64,000 bases of DNA, from NCBI RefSeq assembly GCF_008831285.2, contig NC_045151.1, positions 1,299,544 to 1,363,543 on the forward strand. The letters are read 5' to 3'. Shown piece after piece: positions 1 through 12,334 of the stretch. The notes beneath the pieces are model-generated. The model was not told the origin of the DNA. It was given only the letters and a program-made list of their open reading frames with translations, and did no database searches. A program made the translations under genes and the position numbers. This stretch comes from Nymphaea colorata (lineage: Eukaryota; Streptophyta; Magnoliopsida; Nymphaeales; Nymphaeaceae). How positions within the stretch are numbered: position 1 is the first letter of the stretch; every line of letters begins with the position of its first letter.

Positions 1-2180
1 TGTTTGCACAAGGGGTTGACGCCCATGGAGATCAAACAAAAAACTGGATGCTAGTCTGACCTCTGTCGAAACCCATGGAGCTATTTGAGATGCCTCTGTT
101 AGAGTCACCAATTGGAAAACAAGACCCTATGTAGATATCATGTTTTGGGCTATCTCAGGTACAAATTACAAAGTCTTTGTTTTCCAAAAGGAAACCTAGG
201 CCCTGAGGGGCGTAGCATAATAGCTCGGGCTGGTAGGTTAATGAAAGTTTGGTCACCGATTCAATTCTTATGGGTGCTAATAATCTGGACTGTAATGGTG
301 GATATAAAATACTCTAGTTGACAGATGTTCCACTTCTCACCGAGGTTCTAAAACAGCCCTACACCTTAAGCGCGGGGGGAGAAGAGAGATTTCGACCTCT
401 TAAGGGCATCCCTCCATCCCCTTCCAAAAAAAAAAAAGAAAAACCTAGAGAACCTTAACATACAATTTTGTGATGAAAAGTCTTAAAAAAAAGACTTCCT
501 TGTCAAAACAAAATGAGAAGGATAAAAAACAAATAGGGATGGTAAAACTAAAAAAAACACACCTCTCAAAGAAAAAAAAAAAGGCACTCAACTCTCTTTA
601 AGAGTGCTCAAACAATAAATTGTGGTGAACAAGAAAACCTGATCCTCAATGCCAACAATATAAATTGCAAAATATGAACATAATTGTAAAAGGGTTTGGC
701 AATTGTTGATGTTTTTCTTAATCTTTTATGATTTATAAAAAAATAGTTGAGTGAAAATAGATGGAGTACAATGTAACTTTGTGAGATTATCTTTTAAAAG
801 TTTGTTGAGCAAGGTCCTACAAAAACACAATGCTATTAATTCATGTGCAATTATGGAAAATGTAGAAATCAGTTTTCAAATGATTTTCTACAATTTTAAC
901 CATAAAAAAGCCCTGCGTGCATGGTTAAAAATCTGAGCACTCCTTTGATAGTTCGCTTTAAGTGTGCTGATGAACTTTTACAGTTTACAAAATGTAAAAA
1001 ATTTTAAATTCTTGAACTTCTTAACAAATTATACTATAAAATAATTCAAATTCAGTTCTCATGGCAAAAGTGTTTGCCGAATTCAAAAGGTCATCTCAAG
1101 AATACAAATTTGAGACAAAAGATAGTTACATCATAATGTAAATTTATTCACTTTTTGCAGCACTCCATAAAAAGATGTATCAATATGCAAAAACATGCCT
1201 TGCACAATTTCATCTCCGCTTCCACTGTTGGCCTACCACATTGAGATGGTATATCACATTGAGATGTATCAATATCTAAAAACATGGCACAACTTTTAAA
1301 AAGGTAAAAAAATACATACTGAAGCTGGGTACAAGGTGGACTAGTGAGCATGGCTACTACTTTTGCTAAGCCAAGTAGTAGTAACCTAACATAGAACTGA
1401 TTTAGTGGTATACATTAAGGGACTGTTTGACATCAGTAATATATTGATAAGTCTACCTCAAAAAATGGGTTAGATTCATGGAACATTTTAGTGTCCGAGG
1501 AATCTAACCAACTTTTATATTAGGTGCATGGGACAATAATATAATGTGACTACTTTTAAACAGTTTTTAAGGAGTCATTTGACAATTGGAATACTCTGTG
1601 AGTGTTCCATGAATCTATCACAAAATTTTGAGTAGATTCATGAAAGATTAGAGCTATGTATCCATGAATAAACTCTAATCTTTAGGATAGATTCATGAAA
1701 CATTCACAAAGTATTTTATTTGCCAAATGGCCCCTAAAGGAACTAGGACCCATATGATAATTGAAATAAGATTGAGGATGTAGTTTTGTAGCTGAGGCTG
1801 AACCTACGTTTCCAACATATCAAGACCCAACCAGATTACATGTAAATGTCAGATCTGAATGTATCTTAGTCTAGTCTTAAAAATTCAAGTTTGAGATCAA
1901 GTTTGAATCCGATTAGAATAGATCCAGTAATGCCAGATCCAATAGGATTAGATCTGCCTCACAAAATAAGGAAGATTTATAAAACACTTTTTAAATTGTC
2001 TAATGAATCTAACAATTTTGTTGGTGAGGAGTATTGAGACAATACCATAATGTTACTATTCCCAAACCTAAGGGGTCTCATCACCTACGAGCTTTTAGCA
2101 TTAAGTTTGCACTAATCCTTCCATGAGAGTTTGCAAGTTGATTTTCCCTTTAGCTATAAAAGTTTTCCACACATACTTAC
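1..2180 (-). other. Intron 10 of TPST copy A
   Basis: Colinear with copy C intron 10 from about 18990 to 21413 and with copy E from about 57060 to 59439. The start GTTTGCACAAGGGGTTGAC matches 18993 in C, 44697 in D and 57060 in E. It contains a MITE at 1419-1734 and no coding sequence that I can support. Confidence 0.75.
1419..1734. mobile_element. PIF/Harbinger-like MITE, 316 bp, in copy A intron 10
   Basis: Bounded by TAA on both sides (1416-1418 and 1735-1737). Termini are GGGACTGTTTGAC and GCCAAATGGCCCC, imperfect inverted repeats. The same element at the same intron site, with the same length, occurs in copy C at 20441-20756, so insertion predates that duplication. Confidence 0.7.
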
Positions 2181-2300
2181 CTTCTTTGAGAATTTGATAG
2201 GATGAACTTCTTTGAAAAAATGTGTCTCTTGGAAAGTCCAAAGTTCTTGTAGTCTCAGTGCACATGCATCATAAGCCTCCATCATGTTTTCAACAGTCAT

Positions 2301-3452
2301 CTGCTATATATAAAACACATTTGGCTTAGTAAGTAATAAAAATTTGTACATTTGAGAGGTTGTCTCTTTAACTTTCTTTGTTTTCTTATTTTGTATTTTA
2401 TGTAACTTTAAGGGGGCATCTATTTCCTTGTGATATGAGATCTAAGGTGATTTGAAATAACTAAAAATCTTAAATTTGAGGTTTTAGCCATGTATTGAAG
2501 ATCTCAAATCTGTATTTTTCTTTAGATTTAAAATCTAATGTTTGTTTGTTTTGTGGGCCTCACACAAACAGGATTTCAGATCAACCTCGGATTTGAGATC
2601 CAACGCTATCAAACACATCCTAATTGAAATTCTAGCTTAAAGTACACACACAAACACATATACTTACATTCCCATTTGACATTTTCGGATTCCCTAAGAG
2701 AAACTCTTGTCGAAATTCTGGGGTGAAGACATTCTAGAACACAATAAGGTGGAAACTTTGTTAGCCTATAAATATTACTTTCACGTAGCATAAACAAAAT
2801 AAAGCTTATTATCTAATTTGCGGGCATATATATTTTACCTGTTGGAGAAGTAACTTTTCATTCTCAACATCAATAAGTGAATAGTTTATTTCTGTAACAA
2901 AAATCACAAGCACAAAATTCAGCTTTTTATAACTCACTCAATCATATACCTAGTTTTCCAGAGGGTTCCCCAAGTATGAGGGCCTAAGAAACCGTTCCTT
3001 TTTCTTAGATGACCATTGCAATGAAATCACCTTATTGTTTTTTATGTAACAAAAATGAATCAAACATAAGTTGTTCAAAAGTACTCAATATTCAAATTCA
3101 TAAAAAATTCACATTGGTGCATAATCTCAATTGAACTACACAAATGAGGGCTATCTCTATGTCAAAATGAATTAAACATGAGTTGTTCAAAAAGTACTTG
3201 GTGTTCTAATTTAAAAAAAAAACCCCATTGGTATATTATCTCCAATGAACTATGCAGATAGATTATTCTTTACTATCCATTTGATAAGAATTTAGATTAT
3301 TCATTATTTTCCATTTAATGAGGATTGGTGTTCCTTGGACATTTAAAATACATGAGGGCAGATTCTATGTCAAAATAGTTTTGTGGAAGTCCCTTCCCAA
3401 TGCATATCCTTATATATATATAGTTTTGTGGAACTCCCTTCCCAATGCATAT

Positions 3453-3517
<65 letters not shown>

Positions 3518-5044
3518 ACATGAAAAATGGTTGAGGATTATGATATACCTCATGAGCTCTAATAATGGTTGAGGAGTTCAGGGTGGTTTCTCCAAATTTC
3601 CTCAACCCCATTCTTTTGGTACATATTATATGTTGTTTGATGGATGTATTAGAAAGAGACAATTTGTAACCATAGCTTTTGCACGTACCATGCAATCATA
3701 AAAAAATCTTTTCTTCTGTCAAACTTGTATACTACTTAGTAGCTATTGTACCTGTGTCGCTGACTGCTGCGTCGTTAGCTTGAGGTGCTGTTGAGAGTGC
3801 TTGCAGCTCAGCTTCAATACTGTGTGAAAACATCTCCATTGACTCTTTATGGTTTTCAGTGAGGCCAACGAAGAACATTTTATCCAACCTTTTCTGAAAT
3901 GTTTTAGTTACAATAAGTTTAGTCTTTTTCTTCCCTTTTCTCCCCATACCAAGGAACCCTTCAATAAGAAAAAGCTTGAGTACAAGACTTATGAGGATGG
4001 GCATCATATGGGAAAGTTTTGTTTACAAAATGGCAAGATGAAGACTCGATATGGGGACGTCATGCAGACATCTTTCACATTAAGTTCTTATCAATTGTTC
4101 ACCACCCATGTAGGGGTGTCCACGGATCAGATTTGAATTCAATACGATCTTAATTGCGTCTGCCTTTTCAGATATTTGCATATTGAGATTCAAGTGCAGA
4201 CGAGAAAAAGTCATATTCAAATCTGAATATGAAATCCGAATTCACAATCCGAATCCTAATTTTGAACCAAATCCAAACCGTTTTCAAAATATAAGGTCAT
4301 CGCATACAGAATATTTATTTAAAGCTGAACCCAATCCAAATTTGAATCTGTGGACATTTATGTATACCTGAATCTGAATCCAATCAGATGTCATTTCTTA
4401 AATCCGATCCGACCTGAGTTCTTAATCGGATGTCAAATTTGGTTCCATATAGGATTATTTTGGAATGGTTCGTCAGATATTTGACCCAAATCAGATATAT
4501 TAATGTCCATATACCCTTGAATGTTCATCCATCTTACTAAAGGGTTAGACTAATTAAACACTTTTTTCAGTTGTTCAAAAGGTATGGAATTAAAGAATTA
4601 CAAGGTTCACATGTTTGGGCATAATGCAGTCCAGCTGGATTCTAATTAACTTACCCCACTTTGCCTAATGATATCAACCAGCATTTATATTGGCTCAAAT
4701 ATGGATGAAACTACTTGGACTATGTAACAAAATTGTATCTTACTACGAAACAGAATTAATTTAATGCCTATTTTTTCTTACTGAATCTGACAAATTTCAT
4801 ATTAATTTCAGAAACATAACTAATCAACACATATATTAACTGAGATAATATATTAATTTGAATTTAAATCCAACAGATAAGTAGGGAAAAGTAATAGCTA
4901 TACTCAATCCAAATTTGAGCTATTGACATCCTTAAATTTGCATTGGGAAGCATGATTTTTCCTTGTAAAATGTTGTAATTTATGTGTATTGATCTCATAA
5001 ACAATGAACTATTTAATTTGTGATGTTGACTCATTAATGCTTAC
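2301..5044 (-). other. Introns 6-9 of TPST copy A
   Basis: Spacing and sequence follow copy C introns between exons 6 and 10. Intron 7 (2892-3751) carries a (TA)n(GA)n tract. Intron 6 (3894-5044) carries a dispersed element rich in AATCTGAATCCGAAT motifs near 4110-4520. No further coding sequence was recognised. Confidence 0.7.
3376..3517. repeat. 45-bp tandem duplication followed by (TA)n(GA)n
   Basis: TAGTTTTGTGGAA...CCTTATATATATA occurs at 3376 and again at 3421 (period 45). A (TA)n tract (about 3455-3485) and a (GA)n tract (about 3485-3517) follow. Copy C has a different, longer duplication at the matching place. Confidence 0.8.
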
Positions 5045-5681
5045 CTTTGCAACATCAAGCACATAATTGCCGAGGGACGGGTGCATTCTTATGCAGCGGC
5101 GAATTGCATGTGACTCTTGTAAACAAGATACCTCTGTCAATCCTGCTACCTGAAGCAATGAACAAATGGGTAGAAAAGCTCAAGTGAATTTTCAGTAGTT
5201 ATATCATGAAAAGAAGTAGTTGAATTTAGAGTTAATGTCCAAAAAGTTATCCTCTGTGAGAGAAACTTAGCAAGCTCAAGTTTATCATGGTGGACGTATA
5301 ATCCCTTTCCAGATTACTTTTAACATTGTTGTGTTTGGATGGAGACATATTTTTGGAGATTATGTCTAGAAGTTGAGACCTTGAATGAAGTTTTTATGTT
5401 CTTAATCAGCAGCATAAGATATCATGTTAACCTAAAATTTTTCTCAAAAGCAAAAGCAAGTGAATGACAACTAAGGACTGGGTGAACAAGAAAAGTATTT
5501 GATCATACTACCTGGATGAAAACCATAGTTCAAGTGTATTTACTGAAAACTCGAAAATAATAATCAAGTCGAAGCCTGCCCTATCACCCTCTTCCTTTTT
5601 GAATTTCTTTTAGTCATCCATATTGAAAAAGTTAAACTGTTCAGTTGATTCTGTAGCGGTTTAACACATAAGTGTATGGGG

Positions 5682-5705
5682 TATATATATATATATATAT
5701 ATATA
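5682..5705. repeat. (TA)n microsatellite
   Basis: Simple TA run inside the stretch of copy A (about 5535-5810) that matches neither side of the deletion in copy C. Confidence 0.9.
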
Positions 5706-6298
5706 AACTGGTATATCCGAGCACACTTGGGTTAGAGATAAAAACCAGACTTTTAAATTATTGTTAAAGTAAATTTTAGACAAAATATAAAGAATCTTGA
5801 ATGTATATAAACACTAGTTCAACATAAAGCAAGTCTTAATTCAAGTAGTTTAAAAATATAAATTTCTAATAGTGAAATTTTATCGCTATAAGAGCTGTTG
5901 ATTTTTTATTACTATAGAAACACTGTTTGTTTGGCCACAGTTTTTGAAGATATTTAGCAATGATTTTTGGTACTTTTAGCGACAGAAAAGAAAATCCATT
6001 TGCCAATAGATTTAGTTGGGTTGAAATCACATAGACACACACATATATAAGGTGAAATCCTCCAATCATCGGATCTTTGGCCAATCATAACCCCCAATGC
6101 AATGCATCGACCAGTACGATCGATAGGCCGAAGGTTTTGATCATCCCAAATATATAAGCCGCATATTCATGATGTTTTAGAAGCCAAAGAGAGGTTGAGA
6201 ACAAAATTTGTTCAAGTTACCATATGCACATGCTGCCAGTAGAAGCACCACAGAATTCTTGGCCGCCCAACCAGCCATCTCTCTCACTTTCTCCAAGC

Positions 6299-6560
6299 CT
6301 GCAAGAAGATCAAAAACGTACTTAACATTGCCAAAAAGAAAATGGGTAATCCATTGGATGAGTCTCAAGCATAACCTGAACTCAAAGAGGAACTTCTGGT
6401 ACCAGAGAAAGGGGCATACCTTTTCTTAACAAATACAGGCAAAAGAGGAGGCAAAAGAGGAAGAGTAAAGAAATGAAGTGAAAGAGAACTTACGACCACT
6501 GAGACTTTGTAAGCTAGTTGGGTTCCAAGTTCTCATAATAATTCTTTCTTCACTACAACC
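6299..6560 (-). promoter_or_regulatory. Leader and degraded core promoter of TPST copy A
   Basis: A 5' UTR intron (6299-6419, donor AAAAG|GTATGC, acceptor TTGCAG) is preserved. Farther upstream the TATA position reads TTACAAAG at 6505-6512 instead of TTATAAAG. A donor-like GGTC|GTAAGT just below it (near 6494) may mark another leader exon. The core promoter differs from the other copies by one TATA substitution. Confidence 0.6.
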
Positions 6561-6945
6561 AAGAAAGGGACGAAATTAATGCTGTTCACCTTTCTATTGG
6601 GAAAGAAGGGCCTTTTTTAAAACTTTTAAAACTTTTTTTTTACCCGTGCCATTTTTGTCTTTCTCGAGCAGAGAGTCTTTCATTTAATTGAGGAGTGCAT
6701 TTTGGCCATTTCCTATCCATAACACATGGCTTCTTGTTATAAGCCAATAACGTATAACTTACTGGCCGTTGGGCAAAAAAGTAATTCAGTTGGGCAATCG
6801 ACTGCGTAATCTTCGGGATCCCCAAGCGGGTCACGTTCATTCCCGTCAACATTATGTGTCACCAAGTTGGCGGTCCATTGTCTCCATATTAGGTCTAATG
6901 CAGTCCAAAACATTAAAGGACAAAGGGTAGTTTGGGTCATCATTA
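6560..6945. repeat. Upstream flank module (P) of TPST copy A
   Basis: Contains ACCCGTGCCATTTTTGTCTT, CATAACACATGGCTTCTTGT and TCCCGTCAACATTATGTGTC. Related blocks lie at about 32330-32460, 35380-35560, 35935-36040 and 36560-36640. No open frame here is convincing. Confidence 0.65.
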
Positions 6946-7388
6946 GGGCCTGTTTGATAGGAGGGAAAGGGAGGGATTGAGCAATCACTCCTTTGTTTGG
7001 ATGACTAATTAGAAAGGAGAGAAAGGGAGGGAAAGGGGCAAAGCATGTTTGGTTGCAAGGGGAGGGAAAGGAAAGGAAATGGAGGGATTGTTTAGTGTAA
7101 ATCCCTCCCCTCCCAAATCGGACGGATTGAAAAAGAAAGGAAAGAAAGTAAGTGAAAAAGTTTTTTGTTTCTACACTACCCCTCCTTTTCTTTCACCCAT
7201 TTTTAAATCCATGTGCTATTTAGTCTTTTTTTTATTTCATTCCTTTTCCTTTCCTTTCTATCCAAACAACCTTTTTAATAACTCTTTTCATTCCATTTCT
7301 TTTCCTTCCCTTTCTCTTCCCTTCTCTTTCCTTTCCCTCCCTTTCCATCCATTTCTTTCCCTCCCTTTCCCTCCTACCAAACAGGCTT
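6946..7388. mobile_element. Tourist-like MITE, 443 bp, with purine/pyrimidine arms
   Basis: The left end GGGCCTGTTTGATAGGAGGG and right end CCCTCCTACCAAACAGGCTT form inverted repeats of about 30 bases. TTA flanks both sides (6943-6945 and 7389-7391). The left part is purine-rich (GGGAGGGAAAGG types) and the right part is pyrimidine-rich, so a strand could fold on itself. The open frame across it is a by-product of the CT-rich sequence. Confidence 0.75.
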
Positions 7389-7389
7389 T

Positions 7390-7514
7390 TATACTAACTT
7401 TTCTGCATTTTACATTCTAGAATTTAGTTGTATCAGCATCTCTCTCTTTTTCACTCTCCGCGATTGATGAGAGGTTGAAACCGTCTCTTGTATCGTACTT
7501 GTCACCCTCTCAAT

Positions 7515-7595
<81 letters not shown>

Positions 7596-7860
7596 GACAC
7601 TTGTGACCAAGTGTCGCACTTCACGGAACTATCTCTCTCACAGTGACACTTGCCACCAAGTGTTGTCAGAATGTGATGTCAGTACAGCGGGACGCTGATG
7701 ATGCTGATCTCCAGCAGTGGCATGGTATCCTTGGCCCTTGGGTGATCTTTTTAGTCTTCGTATCCAGATCAATGATAAGTTGAACATCCGTCTTTCCATG
7801 AGTGTTTTGAAAGTTAAAAGTTCTAAAAATTACATGCTTTGATTCTTTTGTACGTGTGAG
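7390..7860. repeat. 3' flank module M, copy 1
   Basis: Landmarks: CTGCATTTTACATTCTAGAA, GATGAGAGGTTGAAACCGTC, a long (CT)n tract at about 7521-7595, GACACTTGCCACCAAGTGTT and AGCGGGACGCTGATGATGCT. The order recurs at about 34060-34340, 36050-36400, 40140-40690 and 52720-53270. In the B, D and E units it lies downstream of TPST. Confidence 0.75.
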
Positions 7861-8345
7861 AGAGAGCACGAAGACTACATTTTTTTTCATTTTATTCTAA
7901 TCAAAATAGGTTTTTGAACAGCCAATTGGTTTAGTGAATTTGCGAATCGAAGTGGAACCATAGTCATTTGTGAATTGGACAAATTACAAAATATCTTTGA
8001 AATTTAGAAATCAAATAAAAATTTAAAAAAATTAAAAAATCAGAAAAAGAAGAAGAAAAAAATTAGAATAACATAAAAGAACAAATGCACTTTATGACAC
8101 AAATCACTTGATAGAAACTATGCCAACTTTGAAAAAGCAATTACAATAAGAAGATAACTGCTCCCTTCAGCGAATATCACACCTTTTGGATGAACAACAT
8201 TTCTTTTAACTTTGACTTTACAACCAGTTAATGTCTTAAAAAAGAAATTTAGTGAAACCTTATTATAATAATCATTCTGTAAAAGGACAAAATTTATGTA
8301 ACTTTTTCATAAATAGTGAAGCTCTCACCACTGAAGCACCTTTGG
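7795..8345. repeat. Flank module N, copy 1
   Basis: Landmarks include TACATGCTTTGATTCTTTTG, GAATCGAAGTGGAACCATAG and TGAATTGGACAAATTACAAA. The module repeats at about 34440-34800, 35750-35950, 36940-37520 and 50810-51330. It is A-rich with no credible coding sequence. Confidence 0.7.
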
Positions 8346-8509
8346 GAAAAAAATTCAGAAGGTACTTCTCTACATCGTCGTTTGTTGTTGACAAAATATG
8401 GAAGGATGATTGTGATCAACTGTGAAACCTTTAGGTGCCCCAAGGGCTATAGACTCCGAAACCTTGAAGAAGGAGGGGCAGTTTGGTTTCTCATTTTGGC
8501 AACTTACAT

Positions 8510-8795
8510 TCACTCATACTAACTTCTCTGAATTTTTACATTCTAGATTTTAGTTGTCTATATTGCATTTTAAAGTTTTACATTGAAATGATCTTTCTCA
8601 CTCTTTCCATTTCTCGTTTATCAGCAGCTCTCTCTCTTTCCCTCTCCCTTTGGGCGATCGATGAGAGGTTGAAACCGTCTCTTCTTCCTCTGTGATCTCG
8701 TAGAGTTCAGGGCTGCTTCGAGACTTGAATGAACTTGATTATGGTACATCAATCAACATGAATGTTGCACTTGCTACTCTCTGCAATCGAGGGAC

Positions 8796-8843
<48 letters not shown>

Positions 8844-8900
8844 GGTGGCACTTGACACCACGTTTTGTCTCAAATGTGCACCTAGGAGGACACCTCCAAC
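8510..8900. repeat. Flank module M, copy 2
   Basis: A second, diverged M module about 1.1 kb from the first, with its own (CT)n tract (about 8794-8842). The part with the doubled CCAAGTTT/CTGATCTCC landmarks is displaced to about 9800-9910, so 8900-9800 looks inserted. Confidence 0.6.
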
Positions 8901-9800
8901 ACTGAATATACTTTGTAGACTGTAGAATAACTGTTTCCTTTTGTCCAGAGGTTTGTTTTTGGAAATATCTCTCCATTCTTTATGTGATTTGGGCTTCAAA
9001 AAATCACATAATGGTCACCATCTTGAAGCATTATTGGTGATTGGTTCCATTATTAACCTTGAAGAAAGCATTATTGAGTTTGGTTGCATAGCTGGCTGCT
9101 GTTGGTGCTAATCATCTTTGATTCTTATCGCTTATTCTCAAACTTTGCCAAACAGCTAAATACTGTCAACACGAGGCTCAGAATATATAAATTTAATGGT
9201 TTCGCACTAATGGATCTCGTAACTTGTTAAGCTTTTATCAGTAATTTCCTTCACAAGCTATTTAATTACTTTTCCCATCGTAAAGAAATTTCAATTTTTT
9301 CTTCACGATGTTTTTTTCTTAAATTGGAGAACTGGGGCTTAATTTGGTCGATGCATAGCTACCACTTAATTATTATGCCTATGGAAGCAGTCGATGTATT
9401 CATATTCTTAATTTCCTTCAACTTCGAAGACGTAAGATCAACCCAGCAACCTGGCAAAAGGAACCCTCATTTATATTTTTGCAAGCAACTAATACAATCA
9501 AAATAGTTCCTCATGTGATATTGGGCATCCAGTTTTGAGATTTTAACCATTTATCATAATGGTATTACATGTAGCTGCTTGACAAGGCTGCACATGGTCA
9601 GCGGAGATTTATCTAAAAACCTTCAACTTCAAGGCGGTCAAATCTTTGAAGATAGTTTAGATTTTGGATTGGAAATTTGATTTGTATTCTTGGAAACCTT
9701 GGAACCAAAATTCGGTTTTGAAGCTAAAATTGAATTTGGAAAAATTGGATTGCATAGTTGAAGTCTAGCTAGAATTTTTGAGAAAGATATCTTTGGTCAA
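8900..9800. other. No recognised feature
   Basis: AT-rich sequence interrupting module M. I see no coding frame with family features and no terminal repeats. Confidence 0.5.
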
Positions 9801-9839
9801 AATGTGAAAGCCATACAGCAGGACATTAATGGTGCTAAT

Positions 9840-11403
9840 CTCCTGCAGTGGCAAAAATAGCATTTTAATGTGATTTTTTTTAGACTTTGTATCCATATAT
9901 ATGATCAATGTCGTTACAATTGATAATTAAAAGAGCCATAAATAAATGCTAAGAAATATATATATCAAGCAATCAACAATTGGACAATTCGTCGCCAACC
10001 GCACGTGTTATGTATGATACATAGAATTAATAAATTTTTAATGTCTTGTGAATCTAAAAAACAGATTCATAACCTTGGGCAAATTTAATCAATATAAATA
10101 GTTTCTCAATGGGAATCCGATTTGATTTTTTTTTAGTAAAAGTGACCTTAATTGAATATAGAAATGAAAAACATGTGTAGTTAATTAGTAATCAGCAATG
10201 AGGAAAGAAAATAGTTGTTATTGACAACAAATGGTAGATGTAAGGAATAGGTGTAACGTTGTTTCTTCAAAAGTATGAAAAATAGTTGAAGCTTTCGTAT
10301 GCAGGCCGTACATCGCCCCATTAGTAGTTATCACAGTCATTACTTTGTTTGTAGTTTCAACAAAAACTGGCTAACTTCTCAGAGAGATTTTGTTAAAGAA
10401 ATTTCATCGTATTTTGTCATGCAATGGCTGGAGGAATTGGTTCTCATCAACGGATAAGGTTACCAGGACAAATTTGAGATTCTTGGCAGTCATGTAATCT
10501 TTGAATTCCTTGTCAGAGAAGTGTTCAAGTGACAAATGATAAGCCCATAACAACCTGTGGCTGTTTTAGAACGTCCATATCCTACAGGGATCTGAGATAA
10601 GGAAAGTTTGTTGTAAGGGTGGCTGGAACCATGTCGATGTTTCATTGACAGTGAAGAGATGATTTCTCTACTAAATTTTAGACCCATCAATGGGGATCAA
10701 AGTTATTGTACAGCTCTTTACTTTCAATTGCCATTTCCATTTGAGCTACCAAATTCTTTATATGCTCTTCCTTCAAATTTATGATAAAAGGAGGTGATTT
10801 TGAATCTTATAATGTGCTTTTTCAAAGTGAAAAATCAAATTCTAGGGGAAGGTTAAAGTTCAATGTTTCATTACTACCCTTATGTTTAGTTTTGGGTGAG
10901 AGGGGGAGAGCCACTGCTTGGTAGGGAACCGAATCTCCCACCTAACCCATTGTCCTCATAAAACCCGTTTGACAAATGGAACTGCTTGTAACTGCTCCAT
11001 GAATCTGCTGCAAGATTCGAGGCAGATTCATGTAACACTTTTTAAGATGTTCCACTAATTTTCTTCAATATTTGGCGTACTTTACTTTTGGTGCTTTGGG
11101 GTATTATTCCCATTGTACTTCAACTTGTGCATCAGAGTCCCTTTTGTAGCACAAGAGGTTGACACCTTTGACACTTTAAAGGAAGAGTAGCCCCCACCCC
11201 AATCCATTACACCACCCCCTCTATGGCACCCTTATGTTTAGTTTGGAATTCAAAATTTAATGAGCATTACATATAAGAAGGTTCATAGCCAAAACTTGGG
11301 TTCCAATACTGGTCATTAGACCTAATCGCCTTAAGCACCTTAGAGAGCCAAAAATATATATCAGGAAATTTATGATCTTCAACATCTGAAAATAGAAGGA
11401 TGA
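9840..11403 (-). other. 3' flank of TPST copy B
   Basis: Colinear with 40690-42272 (copy D) and 53270-54771 (copy E), and in part with 15830-16446 (copy C). It includes CCCATCAATGGGGATCAAAG-like and TTTGACAAATGGAACTGCTT landmarks. It probably contains the old 3' UTR; no polyadenylation signal was assigned. Confidence 0.6.
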
Positions 11404-12334
11404 TTAATTATCCTTGAGCCTTGAAGGTCCCTATTGTGCATTTAGGAGGAGAGCAAGAATGCATAGAACTATAGAAGCATTGTGGCAGCAAGAACGACCC
11501 CTTTTAGAAAACCAATTGCTTATGCTGTTAACCTTTTGGCTCACCTGCACCAATTAGTAAGATGATAGATGCACTTTTGTTAATTTTGTTCGGACCATGC
11601 AATAAAATATAATTCTTATAAAACAATTCTAACCTCTCAATGAAAATAGCTGCATAGTGCATGAATGTTTTATTTCTTACAAGATAAAATCTAATGCCCT
11701 AAACTGAACTTAAAAGAAAAGCCGTTTTACATTGCGTGTGCGTGCATGTGTGTAGACAATCTCTGAGATATGAAAGGCACATAGTAGTACTTTAGAAGGT
11801 TGTTATGCCACAAAATTGTGGTGTCAATCTCAAAGGTTGTATAATATATGTGGCCTTGCTTTAGTACATTCGGGTGCCGCATTGTGGCTGTTGTTGCATG
11901 CAATTGCACACACCAGCCTATAAAATTGGTGTTGTTTACATATTGATACTTCATTACCTTTTATTGGTTTTTACGTATGAGTTCTCCTTAAGGTTTGAAG
12001 CTTATAATAAGAGTGCTCCTTATCTAGAAATTTCGAAGGGAATGAAGGATTGGTGGGAGCTTTGGCCTTCTTTTAGAAAGTGGGAAACCCCGATCATCCG
12101 AAAATGCAAATGAATGAATAATTCAATAAACATTCTAAAATGGGACAAGCCTAATATGTTTCTCTATTTCACAAATTGCAAGACCGAAGGAATACAAACC
12201 ACTTTGCTATGTCATTGCTTGAAACATACTTCTTGTTGTTTGAAGATAGCCTCAACATGCTTGTGAAGTTGTATGTCAAGATTGTTAAACAATAATATCT
12301 ATTGAATGACACTATTATGGATACGTTTGCCAGC
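11404..12334 (-). pseudogene. TPST: TPST copy B relic (exons 11 and 12)
   Basis: Exon 11 (12334-12203) keeps its length of 132 bases and its borders. It reads AGKRIHNSVIQ and then an in-frame TAG, before ILLFNNLDIQLHKH. Exon 12 (11544-11404) has small insertions that shift the frame through the membrane-span region, then a TAG after LLLNAQ. Intron 10 sequence continues only to about 12940, where similarity to the other copies stops. Exons 1-10 are missing, so this is a non-coding relic. A promoter block lies 1.2 kb upstream. Confidence 0.85.

Larger units (their letters stand above)
2181..6278 (-). pseudogene. TPST: TPST copy A, lacking catalytic exons 2-5
   Basis: Exons found: exon 1 6278-6221 (MAGWAAKNSVVLLLAACAY), exon 6 5149-5045, exon 7 3893-3752, exon 8 2891-2839, exon 9 2733-2668, exon 10 2300-2181. 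All are open with intact GT-AG borders and the same lengths and phases as copy C. Exons 2-5, which carry both PAPS-binding motifs, are absent: similarity to copy C stops near 5535 (copy C 24915) and resumes near 5810 (copy C about 31145). Joining exon 1 (phase 1) to exon 6 (phase 0) shifts frame, so a functional enzyme is unlikely. Exons 11-12 would lie left of the window. Copy E does not share the deletion for exon 5. Confidence 0.85.

Noticed and set aside
7049-7420. 123-codon frame rich in Phe, Pro and Ser
   Set aside because: It lies inside the inverted-repeat MITE and reflects its CT-rich arm.
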